The position numbers and the translations under genes are program-made. Below the pieces are notes generated by a model. The model ran no database searches and had not been told where the DNA came from. It was given only the letters and a program-made list of their open reading frames with translations. Shown here one piece after another: positions 51,841-64,000 of a stretch of DNA of 64,000 nucleotides. The DNA is taken from the NCBI RefSeq assembly GCF_002078875.1, contig NC_034415.1, positions 23,336,331 to 23,400,330 of the forward strand. Direction: 5' to 3'. Source of the stretch: Numida meleagris. Lineage: Eukaryota > Chordata > Aves > Galliformes > Numididae. The stretch's first letter is position 1, and the number at the start of each line of letters is the position of its first letter.

Positions 51841-53239
51841 TATCAAGGATTTCTGCCCACAATTCTGTGCCTAACACAGAAGTGTACAGATCCTTCAGGT
51901 AAGAGACTAAGCTTTTTATCAAGCTAATTGGAAGACTATGATAATTTATGCTATCTATATTCCAAGTACAAACACTCATTTGACCTTTTGTCTAACAACA
52001 AAACCATAACATAATTTTAAAAAACAAATTGTGTGATGCGTTGTTCTTTTTTGTTTGTTTGAATTACATGATTACCCTACAGCAGGGCAGAAGAATCACT
52101 TAAGATTAATCATGTGTCTATAAGAATGGTTTAATAAAAACGATATGCCGTTATTTCTAGTCCAGAATTCTGCTGTTTGTGGTGTTCTGCTGAAACAAAT
52201 AGAAAGAGAACCTCAGCTGTATTGCAGCACATGGAAGGAGGACATTTGATTCTGGCCGTATTCATTTCCAGCATTCTCATATTTTCCTATAACTTTATTT
52301 TATTGTTTCATAAAGGCATAGTTCATTTATAAAAGCTGTTACAGAATACAAAAGAAATCCTCTCAGAGAGGTCAAATGAAAACTAAGTATTAACTACAGC
52401 AGATGCTGGAAAGTACTACTGTATTCCTTTTTATTTTTATTTTTTTTCCTGGAAATTTTAATTCTGCATTGAACAGTGGTAATGGTTGAGAGATAATCCC
52501 TGGAACCACTTAAAACAGAGAACTTTGTTACTGCTTGTCCTTATCTGGATAATCAAATAATGAAGTCCAACTGGCTACCAAAGCAGAGCTTTCATGCTAA
52601 CTCTAAAATACTTTAAATGTAATTTGTTCAGTAAACTGCAGTACATTAAATTTCTATATTAAGTAAATTATAAGGAAGAGTGCACTTTGCAAAATTAAAA
52701 AAGTGCTCCGTTAACTTATCTATTATTCCTCTGGGAAAGTTTCCAAAGTGTGTCTAGTACAATTAGATACTTTCTTTATGGTCAGTCTATGGCCAGGAAA
52801 GAATTGTCACACCTCAGCAAATGTGTTTCCAGCATAGCTGTAGACTCCTTTTTATTTTCCAAGGTGAAAATCCCTGATCACGAACACCATTTTTCTAGCT
52901 TGTATGGGCAGATTGAAAACTTTTAGATAAAAATAACTATCTAACCGAATATCTGGCAGTGAGAATCAAAGCAACATTGATCACTTGCACACTTTTAAGT
53001 GACTTCTTTTTTTTAAAAAGTAGTCTTTGGAAATGCATTTAGAGTGAAAGTAAATAGGATACGTGACACAGTGGATTTATCTAAGTAGAGTTCCAGTGCA
53101 CAGGAACTAACAAATTGCCTTCATCTCATTCTATAGGATATAAATGATATATTGTTTTCAATAATTTTTTTTTAATAAGAAAAAATATTGGTGTTTCACA
53201 AGGATGTGCAAAACACTTGAGCTAAATTAGTTAGGTGTT
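51841..53239. other. Unannotated AT-rich sequence
   Basis: Nothing recognised beyond short T-runs (near 52438 and 53008). Confidence 0.55.
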
Positions 53240-53362
53240 GGGGATGGGGTTTTATGGTGTTTGTTTTTTTTTTTTTAATTTTTGTTAGTTGTTTTTTGTT
53301 GTTGGTTTTGGTGTTTTTTTTTTTCCTGTAAAACCAGGCATTCTGAACTTTTTTTTTTCCCC
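53240..53362 (+). repeat. GT-rich low-complexity tract
   Basis: T-runs are broken by GTTAG, GTTG and GGTG. The minus-strand frame over it (53196-53408) is Lys/Asn/Thr-rich for this reason and is not a gene. Confidence 0.85.
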
Positions 53363-53706
53363 CTACTGTTTGGATACTGAAGGCTGGGATTGTAGGTGTC
53401 TCAATCACCTCTCATTTGGATGAACCAACTGATCAACACTTTAAGTATGCTCTCCTTATTAATTACTGTAATGACAAAAATCTTATTTGCTTGAGAGATA
53501 TGATCACTCCTTACCTAGACTTTGGGTCAGTGATGCACTTGTTAGAATTTCAGCATCATCCTTCCCATTGTAAACACTTCCCCCTACTACATCTCTCTTG
53601 AATACTATCATCCTAGGCACACTGACAAGGTTGCCTATGCACAGCAGTCATATTAAAACCAGTAAATACTAAGATGTATAGGGTCTCCAAATATCACCTC
53701 TCAGTC

Positions 53707-53725
53707 TTTTTTTTTTTTTTTTTTT
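53707..53725 (+). repeat. Poly-T tract
   Basis: Nineteen consecutive T, with unique GC-richer DNA downstream. Confidence 0.95.
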
Positions 53726-55119
53726 AATTCAGCCAACAAGGATTTCAAGCCTGCTTTGTGTATGACCTGGCCTTCAAGCAGCTGACACAAGATTGGAGCA
53801 TGCCTTTCTAGACACGCTCACACAACAGAAGACTTTACATGATGAGATGATTTTACACAGTTGTTAGAGACAGCCTTATCTATACTGTGCTGCTGCTCTA
53901 ACTGGCTGCCAACCACAGGGTGACTGGAGAGACGCCTTCTGCACATCCTTTGCACTTGCAGGAATGACATATTTAAACAAGATCATTCCAGAAAAATCAT
54001 CTTACTCAAGTCTCTCTCAAGGTCTGAGACAGGTTTATTACTACTTGAACACTAAAAATACACTAGCAATTTTCTTTCCAAACTGTGTTCCCAGGGCCCA
54101 GCCACAAGGTGAAAGACCCCATATTGCATGTTGCACAGCCTGGTGAGGAAGATGCATTATGGACAGCTTTCTGGCTGCAGACAGCCAGTGCTGACTCAGG
54201 TACAGTGGAGCCTGGCAGACACTGTCATTCACATTCTCAGCCCCTTTAAGGAATTAGCTTGAAAAATAAGCTCCAGAGATGCTTCTACGTGTGTCATCAT
54301 GCCAGCTGTCAGGGCTCTGACAGTCCCATCTCAGCATGCAAGTACTGGATCAAGGCACCAAGGCCAAGAAAAAGAAAGTGTTAGCTTGTCTTTTGAGTAG
54401 TTTAACAGTGTGGTGTCAGTAAAGACACTGTGTAGCATGAGATCTGATTCCTTATCTCAGGCACTTCTCTGCCAGTTCTCGATTTCGCCAAGACAATGCC
54501 AGAACTGTCACACACAGTCAAGCTGAGGAACATCACGGGAAAATCCCAGTCATCCAAGAAGCATCAGTAAGGACCAAAGAGTATCAACCAGCCCACCTGG
54601 AAGCTGCAAACGTAATGAGCTGCTTGGAAAAGATCATGACAATCTCAAGCAAGTCCTGTTTCTGCCAAATATGAACTAGTTATGTGCCTCACTGAGCTCA
54701 CTACACACAGTAGGTCTTGCTGAGTGGTGAAAGTCGAATGCAAGCTCACTTCCACATCTTGTAAACCTGGCTTTGTCTTTGCTTGGAGCTCTTCCCAGCA
54801 CCGTTCTTTCTGAGAGGCTCTTCAGCTAAGCTGAGGATGTTACATCTAAAAACAGATGCCAGCTCCTGCCAGTAAATGCAAAATGGCTTCTCGCCTTGAA
54901 ATGTAATCTGCCCACGCTTGAATTTTCTATCAGTGGCTATTTGTAATTTTATTTTAACTATTTTGGGGAGGATAATTGTGTATGTTATGAATCTAAATAA
55001 CCCGAAATTATCTGCAAAACATTCTCACAAACTAAAGCACTAATTACTTATTATCAGATATTCTCCATTTTAATTTTTAAATTGATCTACTTGTATTGAA
55101 AACCAAAACCAAACAGTAC
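53726..55119. other. Unannotated, locally GC-richer sequence
   Basis: 53740-54900 is less AT-rich than the rest of the window and lacks long homopolymers. I looked for exons and repeats here and recognised none. Confidence 0.5.
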
Positions 55120-55137
55120 TTTTTTTTTTTTTTTTTT
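55120..55137 (+). repeat. Poly-T tract
   Basis: Eighteen consecutive T. Confidence 0.95.
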
Positions 55138-55297
55138 CACTCCCCAGGATTGTTTTCCCTTATACTCCTCAAATCTGTGAAACATTTGTCACAGGTAGCA
55201 TTTATATAAAATACACTGACAGACATTTGCCTTCCCACTCATTCATACAAAACAATCTTTAAATCTTTTAGGATGCATGCTTCATATAGGATTTTAA

Positions 55298-55334
55298 TTT
55301 TCAGTATATGTACATATTTTCAGTAGAAGTACAT
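55298..55334. repeat. Two-copy direct repeat, period 20
   Basis: TTTCAGTATATGTACAT (55298-55314) and TTTCAGTAGAAGTACAT (55318-55334) differ at two bases. Confidence 0.8.
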
Positions 55335-57005
55335 TTAATGCATAGCAGATGATTCAACTGCTACTCTTATTTGCTTGAAGACTTCTTTTAGTGGATGACT
55401 TAAGAAGATTGCTGTGAAAAATAGGGGGAAAAAAAATCACTATTTCATATGCTGTACTACAGTTTCAAGACTCCATTTAATCTTAAAAGGGGAGGAAAAC
55501 AGCTTTTATTTAAAGAAAATAGTAAATGATGACCAGGTCATCAACATTTCTAACTGTAAGCATTTGAGTAAGGTGCCCTGAACCACTTTCTGGCAATAGT
55601 TTCCCTAAAACCAGGACCTCATTTCCCAGCCTCCCAGCTTTAAACCAGTACCTGCATTGCTTTTGTCATGCAGAGTGGAGGTGAATATTATGTTTGTAGA
55701 CAGGAAGGTAATTTTCCTGCATGATCATCTGGCAAAGAAATGCATGGGCCTTCAAACATTTCACGTACTGGAGCCACAAGTTGACTGTGTGAAGGCTACA
55801 TTGCATTATAACTATCTCAGTTACATTAGATCTCTGTTAAAATGAAAGATTACATACTTTCCAGTAGTCAGCCACACTCACTGGGTGCTCACAGATCCCA
55901 AAGCATTAACACAGTGTAAGCAAGGAGAGAAAGTCTGTCTGGGACTTATTACAATACCCCTGAGCTCCTTCCTGCTGCACCAAAGAAGCACATCCCAAGA
56001 TTCTGTGTGGACCTGGCAGTATACAAGAAGAAATGTCTTCTCAGTCATTATCAGATTGTTAGTAAACAAGGGACGTTAAGCAGTGTTCGTGTTCAACAAA
56101 GACTCTGCTGGGTAATTTTGGTTCATTTACCCCTAGTTAACTATTAATTGCTACATAAAATTTTAATCTCCATTTAAACAGACTATAACTCTCTATCTGT
56201 TTCCGTGTCAGCCTCAAGACAGCAGTAACTTTGCAGCTGTGGAATACAGACTGCTTGGTATTTCCTAAGGAGAAAGGTAACATCATGCACAAACAAGATG
56301 TTAAATGATGAACTGGAAATAAATAAATAAAAACTGAAAGAGGAGAAGAGGGACAGGGGAGGAAAAAATTAAGGGAAAGAAGAGTTTGAAAAGCTCAGAT
56401 TTTTTGTATATGTATATACATTTTATTATTAGGGTGAATCTTGCCTCTAGAGACTGGTGGGTTTTGGAACACTTTCTGGGAGTAATCCCCTGTAATTAAA
56501 AATACATATTCTTAATACTAAAGCCAAAGATACACTAGAAATGCATATCCTTAACAAAACCGAAAGAGTTTTGCTTCCACACCACATTTTTTCTATGGCT
56601 CTTGCGTATGACCAACCACCACAGATTCCCAGTAACCGTGGTTTCTGCTGGGTTCTGTCACAGTCTCTAGTCACTTGGCAGTACTACCAGTAGCACAGTG
56701 ACTAATGTTAAAATAGACATATTGATTCAGAACACAACACCCTTAATAGAGCTCCAAATAAAAATAGCACATTTATAAACACTTCCTCTTGATGTAATCA
56801 CAAAGGGTGGAATGAAAAACTACCATTCCTCAGGTGCACCTCCACACATAGGAGAAGCCTCCTTGCTCGATGCCAGGCAGTGGCAGGAAGGGTCTGATCT
56901 ACATCTAGTGAAATGAAAAGCAGATCTCCCACAGGCAAAAGCAAATGCAAACCAAATAGCTCCTTGGAGTCAGTTCTAAAGACAGATAGAAATAACGACA
57001 ATCTA
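55335..57005. other. Unannotated sequence
   Basis: A purine-rich tract lies at 56336-56395. Short frames only; no gene recognised. Confidence 0.55.
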
Positions 57006-57080
57006 GTGCCTCCTTCAGCCAAAGTGCGAAATCTTGGCTCCACTGATGTCGGTGGGAGTTTGTTCCTGACTTCAGTCACA
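57006..57080. repeat. Possible ancient amniote interspersed repeat
   Basis: AAATCTTGGCTCCACTGATG followed by TCGGTGGGAGTTTGTTCCTG and ACTTCAGTCACA matches the layout 'gattttggccccattgaagtcaatgggagttttgccattgacttcaatgg', a palindromic pattern common in turtle, crocodile and bird DNA. Family name not assigned. Confidence 0.35.
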
Positions 57081-58775
57081 CTAGAATATTAACTAGCATT
57101 TTTAAGCATAGATAAAGAAGGCTTTCTTTAATAAATTTTACCATCTTCTTTTATCCTGAATGTTAGGGAACTTAGTCCCAGCTTCAAATTTACACTTACA
57201 CAAAATCTCTTTTTCTGTGTCTCCCCTGTCTTGGATTCTGCAGGCTTTACATGTAGTCATAGGCAGTATGTAATCCCCATTTGTATCCTGTACTAAATGC
57301 AGCATTACTGAAATATAAATGCAGGCCCTCTACCTAGAAAGGAATTTCCTGTTAGCTTCCAGATATTTTGAAGTGATCCTGTTCCTCAGCCTTTGGTGCT
57401 GTGTATTTTCAGCAAAAGCAAATTCCTGATTTAAAATTTATTTGCCAAATAAAGAATGGCTATGTACAGACCATTACTGACAATTGCAAAAAACAATAAC
57501 AATCCATTTTACTAATACACTTCTCTATTATGCAATTACTAAGAAGCATTCATAGACAAAAGTTGTGTTTTTAATGATGGTTGCTATCTTTGTTAATTAT
57601 GCAAAATAATTTCCTTTACTATACAGATTGTCTTACAAATGACTATTTTCATCATTTTTGTATGCTGCTGGTCTAAAAGCAAAAGTGTAGATCTTCATAT
57701 TAAGATCTACGTAAGACATATTTAAACAGATGTAGGAAGGCATATATCCACATTTTAATTAATCGCCCTTCAAAGGCAGACAGTGGTAAACCATCTATCA
57801 GGACACAAATATGTTCCCTGGTCCTCAGAAAAAAATGAAAAGATCTCTCACCAATTAAATGTAAAAGTAAATGAGGGGGATAATTTGTTTCCTTTTCTCA
57901 GTAAAAGTTGAGGGTGACAATGAATGTTCTTTGTTATCTGACTTCTGTGTCAAGGTAGAAACAATGAACAACAGCCACTAGGAACTATGAGACTTTCTTA
58001 TCCAGATACAAAAAGAATGTCTGAGGATAAGGATGCTTCATGGGCTCTTCTACTGCGTGAGACTGCAGAGGAAATAAATGGATTTTTATAAGCTATGTGA
58101 AGATTTTCCAAGCTGATGCCAAGATCAGTTTGCCAGAAAAAGTTGGGCTTTCTCTGCTTGACATCCAATATTATTATAATCCTGGACAACACAGAGCAAA
58201 TGCAGTCTAGGAATCTCAGCTGTAACTTAAGTAGTAAATACACCTACTTTCCTATTGTCGAAAGGTTGAGGATCTCAGTGAAGGGAATCCTAAATATTTA
58301 ATTGATGAAGAAACTACTAGTGACATATTTTTTCTGGAAATTGATTTACTTTTCATTTTAAAACATCTTTGGCAGGAGTAACTTCAGTGTCAGTAGGGCT
58401 AAATCCACAGCACATCCCTGCAGATTGCATCAACATTCTGACACCTCAGGAGAAACTTGCATAAAAGGAGCTGTCTTAAGCCACAACAACTGCTTTTCAG
58501 CAAACTCTGCAAAAGGAAAGTGAGTATAATGGTAGGAAAAACATATTAGTAAATTGCTGCTGGATATGAAGTGTTCAGATTACAGAAAAAGCCTGCTCAC
58601 CACCTCACTGTACCTTTTGAGGGGCATGTAACAAGCATTTTCAGTAGCTGATTTCTAAGATAGAATTCAGCTAGCACGACTACTCAAGTAAATTTGAGAC
58701 ACCAGCTTTATACACTAGTGTGGTCATTCCACATCTATAATTTAGGTCTACTAATGCTCCTATAATGCAACTGTA
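57081..58775. other. Unannotated AT-rich sequence
   Basis: The only clear structure is the hairpin at 57687-57710. No gene is seen. Confidence 0.55.
57687..57710. other. Perfect 9-bp stem inverted repeat
   Basis: GTAGATCTT, CATATT loop, AAGATCTAC. Both arms contain AGATCT. No function assigned. Confidence 0.65.
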
Positions 58776-59313
58776 TGTAGGTTGCTCCAAAAGTAATACC
58801 TCCTATTTATTTCCATTGAAACTACAACAGATACAAAGAGCACAACAACACTGTTTGATAGAGCAAATTCTCAGGTACAGTACACTATTTTTCAACACAG
58901 TCACCACCATCAGCCGATTTGCGCAGATGAGCTGATCAAGAGGCTCTTCATTTCACAGTATAACAGCACTGCATGGCCATCCAGAATATATAGCCTGTCT
59001 TTCACATCACCATAGCCACTGCTGAAACGCACCATACAACCCTCGCTGTGCTCACATCACTGTGTGGTCTCCATAAATGTTCAACAAGTGTCAATGAACA
59101 TCATTGGAATGGAGGAATTCAGTGCCACACCTTTGCTTCATATACACTTCCATTTCAGATGCCATTTTTTCAGACTGCCCCTCTGCTGCCATCTGTCTCA
59201 CGGCAACATGTAACTGAATATTGGTGGCAAGGTACTGCCATACCACCATCTACCTCTGATGTTATGGGCCAACATAATAAAACAGAAGGCATTACTACCA
59301 GACCAGCCCTTTT
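58776..59313 (+). mobile_element. Galluhop-like mariner DNA transposon, internally deleted
   Basis: The left end AGGTTGCTCCAAAAGTAATA at 58779 is a classic mariner terminal inverted repeat and matches the chicken Galluhop end as I remember it. The right end (59286-59310, AAGGCATTACTACCAGACCA then GCCCT) is its diverged inverted partner. TA dinucleotides lie at the left edge, as expected for TA-targeted insertion. The interior also follows the remembered Galluhop sequence (for example GGAGGAATTCAGTGCCACAC and CAGACTGCCCCTCTGCTGCC). At about 540 bases it is well under a full mariner of 1.2-1.3 kb, so most of the transposase gene is missing and it could only have moved with help in trans. The 110-codon frame at 59048-59380 overlaps the element and is not a gene. 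Confidence 0.88.
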
Positions 59314-60899
59314 ACTCATGGATATGGGACAATTTCAAGCAGTACTTATCACTAATTTGCAAGAATTAGAACTAAAATAACATTTTCTGTTCCTGCTACC
59401 TCAATACCTTCACTGTCAACAAACTCTTATATGATAAAGGAATCTCTTGTAACTTCTTTCCTTTTCTGATTCAGTGTCAGTAGAAATTCCTCTTACTCTC
59501 ATGAGATACTGAAGCGCTTTCTCATAAAAGCTTGTGTGCTACAGTCATTATTCTGTTTTCATAGACAGGGCCAGAAAGAATATGAAAAAAAAAACCAAGA
59601 AAAAAGTGAAAAAATGTCATTGGGACAGGGCAGGAACCAGATAAAATCTAAAAGTTTGTTTTCCAGAACAGACTTAAAGGTACATGAAATTGATGGTTGA
59701 CAATCATTTATAGACTTTGAATGAACGACTGCAAATTAAATTTTAACTTACCATTTCAGAGTAATTTGCAGTCTGAGCTGAATATTTTCCAGGGCCTAAT
59801 AGTAGAAATTTTATAGCATTATGCAAAGTAGCATATCTGGCATAACACTAACTTACCGTAGAATAAAACAGAAACAGCAATCACTGCTGTTATATGTAGG
59901 ATGAAAGCATGAAGTGAGTACAAGCCATTGATAAAAGTCAGCATTTGCCAGCCATTGCCACAGAGCTACTGCAGATATCTCCCATTCAAAGTGTAGCAAA
60001 AAACAATGAATTGTTATATACTACTATGAAATAACTGATGACATGTTTATGACCTTCTCAGATAAAAAGCAAATTATAGTTTATAATGAGAATATTTACA
60101 CAATAATGTGAACTCAGTATGCTGCACATCAAATTTAACCACAAATCAGGAACTGGAATGGTAAAATGCCACACAGTACTTCATTATGATTCAGAATAGC
60201 CAGGTGATAGTTCTAGTGCTTTGCTGATTAGAATTTCTTTAGCACTCAATATAATGAAATAAAAAGCAGGAGCAGTGGAAACATTTTGGCACGATTAAAT
60301 GGCCACTGTGTTCAAACAAAAGTTCTGATCTACATCTATTCTGAATTAAATAGTTGCCAGAAAAAAAAGGATTAATCTAATGCCTGGACAGTGGAATGGG
60401 ACTTGTGATTTGGCTTCTCTTTCCAGCCCCATGGGACACTGCACCAAACCATTATTTTTCAGACTTTTCATTTGTAAATTGGACAACATCAGGCATTTTA
60501 TAGCCTATGTACTGACTTCATACCATACTCAGGAAACACGGAGCAACCTATCTTTTTGACTGCATGTCTTAGCACAGAGGGTTCCACTGTAATTGAACAC
60601 GTGCAGCATTACGAAATATAATTATGAAAATTAAGATTTAATCTAAATACAATAGATGTTTAAACTTCAAAGATATTTCTATGTATTTTAAATATCAATA
60701 TGATATAGTTAAGTTTCATTAAGCCTTCTTTATCCTATCTTTACAACCAGAACATGAACAGAAATTTATGTTGTCAAAACACTGAAGCTAAATTGTATTT
60801 ACTTCATCCTTACTATAGTAAATACAGTAAATATGGCTACATTAGAAACATACAGCAATATTTTACAGACAGTGGGAACCAGACTCATTAGACCAGTCA
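59314..60899. other. Unannotated AT-rich sequence
   Basis: No gene or additional repeat is recognised. A short A-rich stretch lies at 59585-59595. Confidence 0.55.
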
Positions 60900-61588
60900 G
60901 CATGTTCAAGGGGGCACAGGGCTGCCATGCAGGCTGGTGGTCTGGGTAGACAGGAGCCTTATAAAACTCATCAAGGAGAAATGCAATGTCACTAGCTGGG
61001 AACTGACTGGATCGGTAGAGGGCAAGCTGCACATGAACCAGCCACATGCCCCAGCAGCAAAGAGCAGCATTCTTGACTGTACGAGCAGGGTCCTGGCCAG
61101 GAGATCTAAGGAAGCAACTATCCCCCTCTACTCAGCCCTCTTTAGAATAGATTTAACTACTGAAGTGGGCCACACAGTGTAAGACATTGAACAACTGAAG
61201 TGCTTGCTTTGAGAAGCTGGGGGGAGCAGGATAAGAGGCAGCTGCTTGCACCTACAAAGAGGCTCTGCAGAAGACAGAGCAGGCTCTCCAGAGTGTTGAA
61301 TGCTGGGAGGACGATTGACAACTGACATAAATTGAAATTAGAGATTCTATCTCACTGGATAGAAGGAGCAACACTTTCCCCATGAGAACAGCCAAGCACT
61401 GGAGTAGGCTGCACAGAGAGATTATGTTATCTCCATTCCTGGAGGTTTTTAAGATCTGACTCAGTAAAGCCCTCAGCAACTTGGTCTGACTTCACAGCTG
61501 ACACTGCTTTGAGAAGGAGGTTGGACTACAGCTCTCCTGCAGTCCCTTCCAACCTCAATTATCCTGTGATTCCATGATTCTGTAATTA
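60900..61588 (+). mobile_element. CR1 LINE, 5'-truncated copy with ORF2 remnant
   Basis: The longest CR1 copy in the window. In the frame covering 60937-61182 the decayed C-terminal reverse-transcriptase region of ORF2 is readable, including SKEATIPLYSALFRIDL, which parallels the CR1 pattern SREVILPLYSALVRPHLE. Further on, 61370-61500 keeps the WNRL-type region in degraded form. The copy ends in a typical 3' UTR (GAGGTTGGACTACAG, then CCCTTCCAACCTCAATTATC and the terminal TGTGATTCCATGATTCTGTA microsatellite). Stops and indels throughout make it a dead copy. The 5' limit is approximate. Confidence 0.92.
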
Positions 61589-62982
61589 ATGGAGCATGAA
61601 TCCTAAGCTGTATAGAAATTAAATTGCTTACTTCTTCCAACCTCCTGACAAACTCTTTTTTTCTAATTATTTTTAAGTAATGACATGGAACACTAGTTTG
61701 TAGTACTCTCTGGTAAATAAAAAAAAGCTACGTAACTTGCATTATTTGATTGACTGCACAAGATCTGACATATTATAACTGGTGCAATGAAGGAAGCATG
61801 TGGATTTATTGCCAACTGAGTATATTTCTGTATTGAAACTGCCTGTGACACAGGCCAATTTAAGGAAGGAAGAAACCAAGTCAGTAAACTACAGCACAGC
61901 TGGATACACAATCAAAGACCCGTCTCCTGGCTTTAAATTTCCTGCATATTTACTAAAGCATTGCTTTGTGTACTCTTCTCTTCCAGCTCTCAATCTTAAA
62001 CGCAATAGAAACTGCAGGAAAATAAACTGTGAAGTTCAACAGTTATCATTTTATCCTAAATTGCATTATACATTTGTAGATGAAGCTTCAATAATCTGCA
62101 TGTAGTCAGTCCTGTAGAATCTTATGTACAGAAAACAGTAACACACGTTATTGGGCAAGGACTTGTATGCTGAGAGGGATTCCATAATCTCCATTCTGCA
62201 TACAGAAGTGGCAGATGATTTAAACTCCAAGCCCTTCGGAGGCTCTCAAGACCAAAGAAGAAAATAACCATGATCAGCCAACCCAGAGGAAAAAGAGTTA
62301 AGACAGTCATTACTAAGTTGTAGCTGTTTTTCTCTCCTTAGTATGCATCTTCCTAAAGGCAGCCAGGGAAATTTATTGGCTCTCCCATCCTGGATATTGA
62401 CAGAATGAGGTAGAGGCTAATGGCTGAATGCAGCAATGGGCCCTATAGCAAGAAAAAGCAAAATAAGCACATTGCACAGAGCTCTATTTTTTATTAAATA
62501 CAGTGTAGAGCCTGGCATTAAGGATGTTGTTTTTTGTTTTTCTAAAAATCCCAGATCGTTTGAGGACAGGCTGCCAAATTAATCCATCAACTCAGCCACT
62601 GAAATATTCACGTTCTAAAAAATTCATACAGTATGAGCTCTCCACAACCTGCAACTGTGGGGACTTTTATTTTTAAATTATAGTCTTCCACTTCAATCTT
62701 TTTTAAAAGCATAGGACTGCATTTGGGAAAAACAAGTGTGCCTTCTGTGGACTATGTGGACTTGAAAAGAACAGGTATTTTCTGCAGGATGGAGGTCCTA
62801 GAAGCCAGAGAATGGGAATTTTAAGCACGTTTTTAGTTGTGTCCACAGTAGAATTACACCTTCCTCCTGGAAAATCTAATTTTTCCCATTTCTACTGCTC
62901 TGTTGCCTTGAGACAAAACCACCTCTGACTTTCCAGAAACAGAATTTTAGGCAACAAAACAGACACCTTCGACTTTTGCTTT
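61589..62982. other. Unannotated sequence
   Basis: A 101-codon plus-strand frame (61800-62105) has no recognisable domain. No gene is called. Confidence 0.55.
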
Positions 62983-63060
62983 CACAGAATCAGAATAATT
63001 CAGGTTAGAAGGAACCTCGGGATGTTATCTCATCTAAACTTCTGCTTAAAGCAAGTTCTG
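62983..63060 (-). mobile_element. CR1 LINE 3' end fragment
   Basis: CACAGAATCAGAATAATTCA followed by GGTTAGAAGGAACCTCGGGA and ATCTCATCTAAACTTCTGC is a diverged reverse complement of the CR1 3' terminus ('cagaatcatagaatggtttgggttggaagggacc...catctagtccaac'). Only the last 75 or so bases are present. Confidence 0.75.
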
Positions 63061-63390
63061 TATTCTGTAAGCAAATACAGCCTATGTATAATGATTACGC
63101 TGGAACTTAATTAGTCTGAAAAAGATAGCACTCTAACCCCTGTCCAGATCTCTTTGGCAGTAGAAGGATGACATACAGTTTGAGGTGTACAAGAACACAG
63201 CCTGCACTGTGAAACAAAAATAGACCTGACACAAATGTCAGAAGGCATAAAACATTACAGGGAAGTTGAAAAGGTAAAGCTGAAGTATGCACATGAAACA
63301 ATATAGACAATTTGTGTTGAAAATCTCCCTTCATGACAAGGTTCTCCCTTCAAAATATTTCAACTTTTTTAGGAACAGTAAAAAATTGTA
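63061..63390. other. Unannotated sequence
   Basis: Nothing recognised. Confidence 0.5.
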
Positions 63391-63420
63391 AAAACAAAAC
63401 AAAACAAAACAAAACAAACC
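63391..63420 (+). repeat. (AAAAC)n microsatellite
   Basis: Five consecutive AAAAC units followed by a partial unit. Confidence 0.95.
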
Positions 63421-64000
63421 TTAACATCAGATGTTAAGAGGGTGATTATAATCACCTTATGAAGGAAATATCCATCAAACTGCATTTCAAATGTACGGAA
63501 ATCTTTGCAAGTATCTACATGACATTCTGGTTTCATTTAGTTATAATTGAAGAGAGAACCCAGAGAAATTCCTTAACGTGAGGGTTCCAAGCAGCACATG
63601 ATACACACAAATGCAGTTTCACCCAGCTGTGACTGCAGCAGCACAGTAGGCTCACAGCTAGCTCCTGGGCTCCCCTTCCTTTGCGTTCCCTGCCTTGCAA
63701 CCTTAGCAGCTGCAAATTCTAGAGAGACCTGCAGGTTTGGAAAGCAAGTCCATGGACTATCAGGGGCTGCGGGTTCATTTAACCTTGTGGCTTTATTACA
63801 CATCTCTCTAGGTAGTCCTTGGATACAAGTTCATAAGAAATTTGTGCAACATTTAGTCCTCAATGGGAACAGCTCCGGTAAGTGAAAATTCATTAGTCAG
63901 TTCTACAGAACCCAGCCATCACAACAGCGCCAGTGCAAGTAAAAAACTCCCTGCATCCAGCTGGGTCCACTAGGTCATGTTTTGATACAAACAGCCTTGC
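63421..64000. other. Unannotated sequence
   Basis: The 63600-63780 stretch is GC-richer and open on both strands for 75-95 codons, with no recognisable product. No gene is called. Confidence 0.5.

Noticed and set aside
59048..59380. 110-codon plus-strand frame
   Set aside because: Lies mostly in the deleted mariner element and runs out through its right terminal repeat.
60900..61588. Possible retroviral or host reverse-transcriptase gene
   Set aside because: The readable residues match CR1 ORF2, and the copy has stops, indels and a CR1 3' end.
1..64000. CRISPR arrays, tRNA/rRNA genes, bacterial operons or terminators
   Set aside because: No regularly spaced identical repeats, no cloverleaf or rRNA signature seen by eye, and the repeat content marks the DNA as avian nuclear.

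Overview
This is vertebrate nuclear DNA, almost certainly from a bird and most likely a galliform such as chicken. Three things support this. CR1 LINE copies carry the avian-type 3' end, with a terminal ATGATTCTRTRATT-like microsatellite and a decayed ORF2 C-terminus. A short mariner element near 58.8-59.3 kb closely resembles the chicken Galluhop family as I recall it. The remainder is AT-rich, long-tract, gene-poor sequence with occasional ancient amniote MIR-like SINE remnants. Nothing looks bacterial, archaeal, plasmid or phage: there are no operons, no ribosome-binding-site-led reading frames and no CRISPR array.

I could not identify a protein-coding gene. The longest open frames are about 170 codons, show no recognisable domain, and are roughly what AT-rich vertebrate DNA gives by chance. 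The window is therefore either intergenic or lies within very long introns. One weak candidate for a terminal coding exon, on the minus strand at 38278-38484, has an acceptor-like CAG in front of it, but I cannot name its family.

Layout: 0-7 kb is unique AT-rich DNA with a GT-rich simple tract (463-571) and a compact cluster of duplicated short motifs (5780-5880). An LTR-like, GC-richer block sits at about 7.29-7.80 kb. Unique DNA from 8 to 22.7 kb holds a (TA)n tract beside a perfect hairpin (9940-10010), a CR1 3' end (16.8 kb) and a degenerate repeated motif (19.3-19.7 kb). A CR1 copy lies at 22.69-23.03 kb (minus), followed by a two-copy tandem repeat at 24.7 kb. From 25 to 58 kb the sequence is mostly unique, with MIR-like remnants (38.8 and 41.6 kb), weak old LINE pieces (43.2 and 51.7 kb) and several clean inverted repeats. 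The Galluhop-like mariner lies at 58.78-59.31 kb, a longer CR1 at 60.90-61.59 kb (plus), and a CR1 scrap at 62.98 kb (minus).

No genes act together here. Any function would have to be regulatory. The best sequence-level leads are a near-canonical DR5 arrangement at 5861-5877, an everted TGACCT/AGGTCA pair at 9992-10007, a 16-bp palindrome built from TGACAG sites at 35203-35218, and a nested inverted repeat with homeodomain-type cores at 50143-50197. These are inferences from motif geometry only. I found no convincing evidence of a new biological system in this window.
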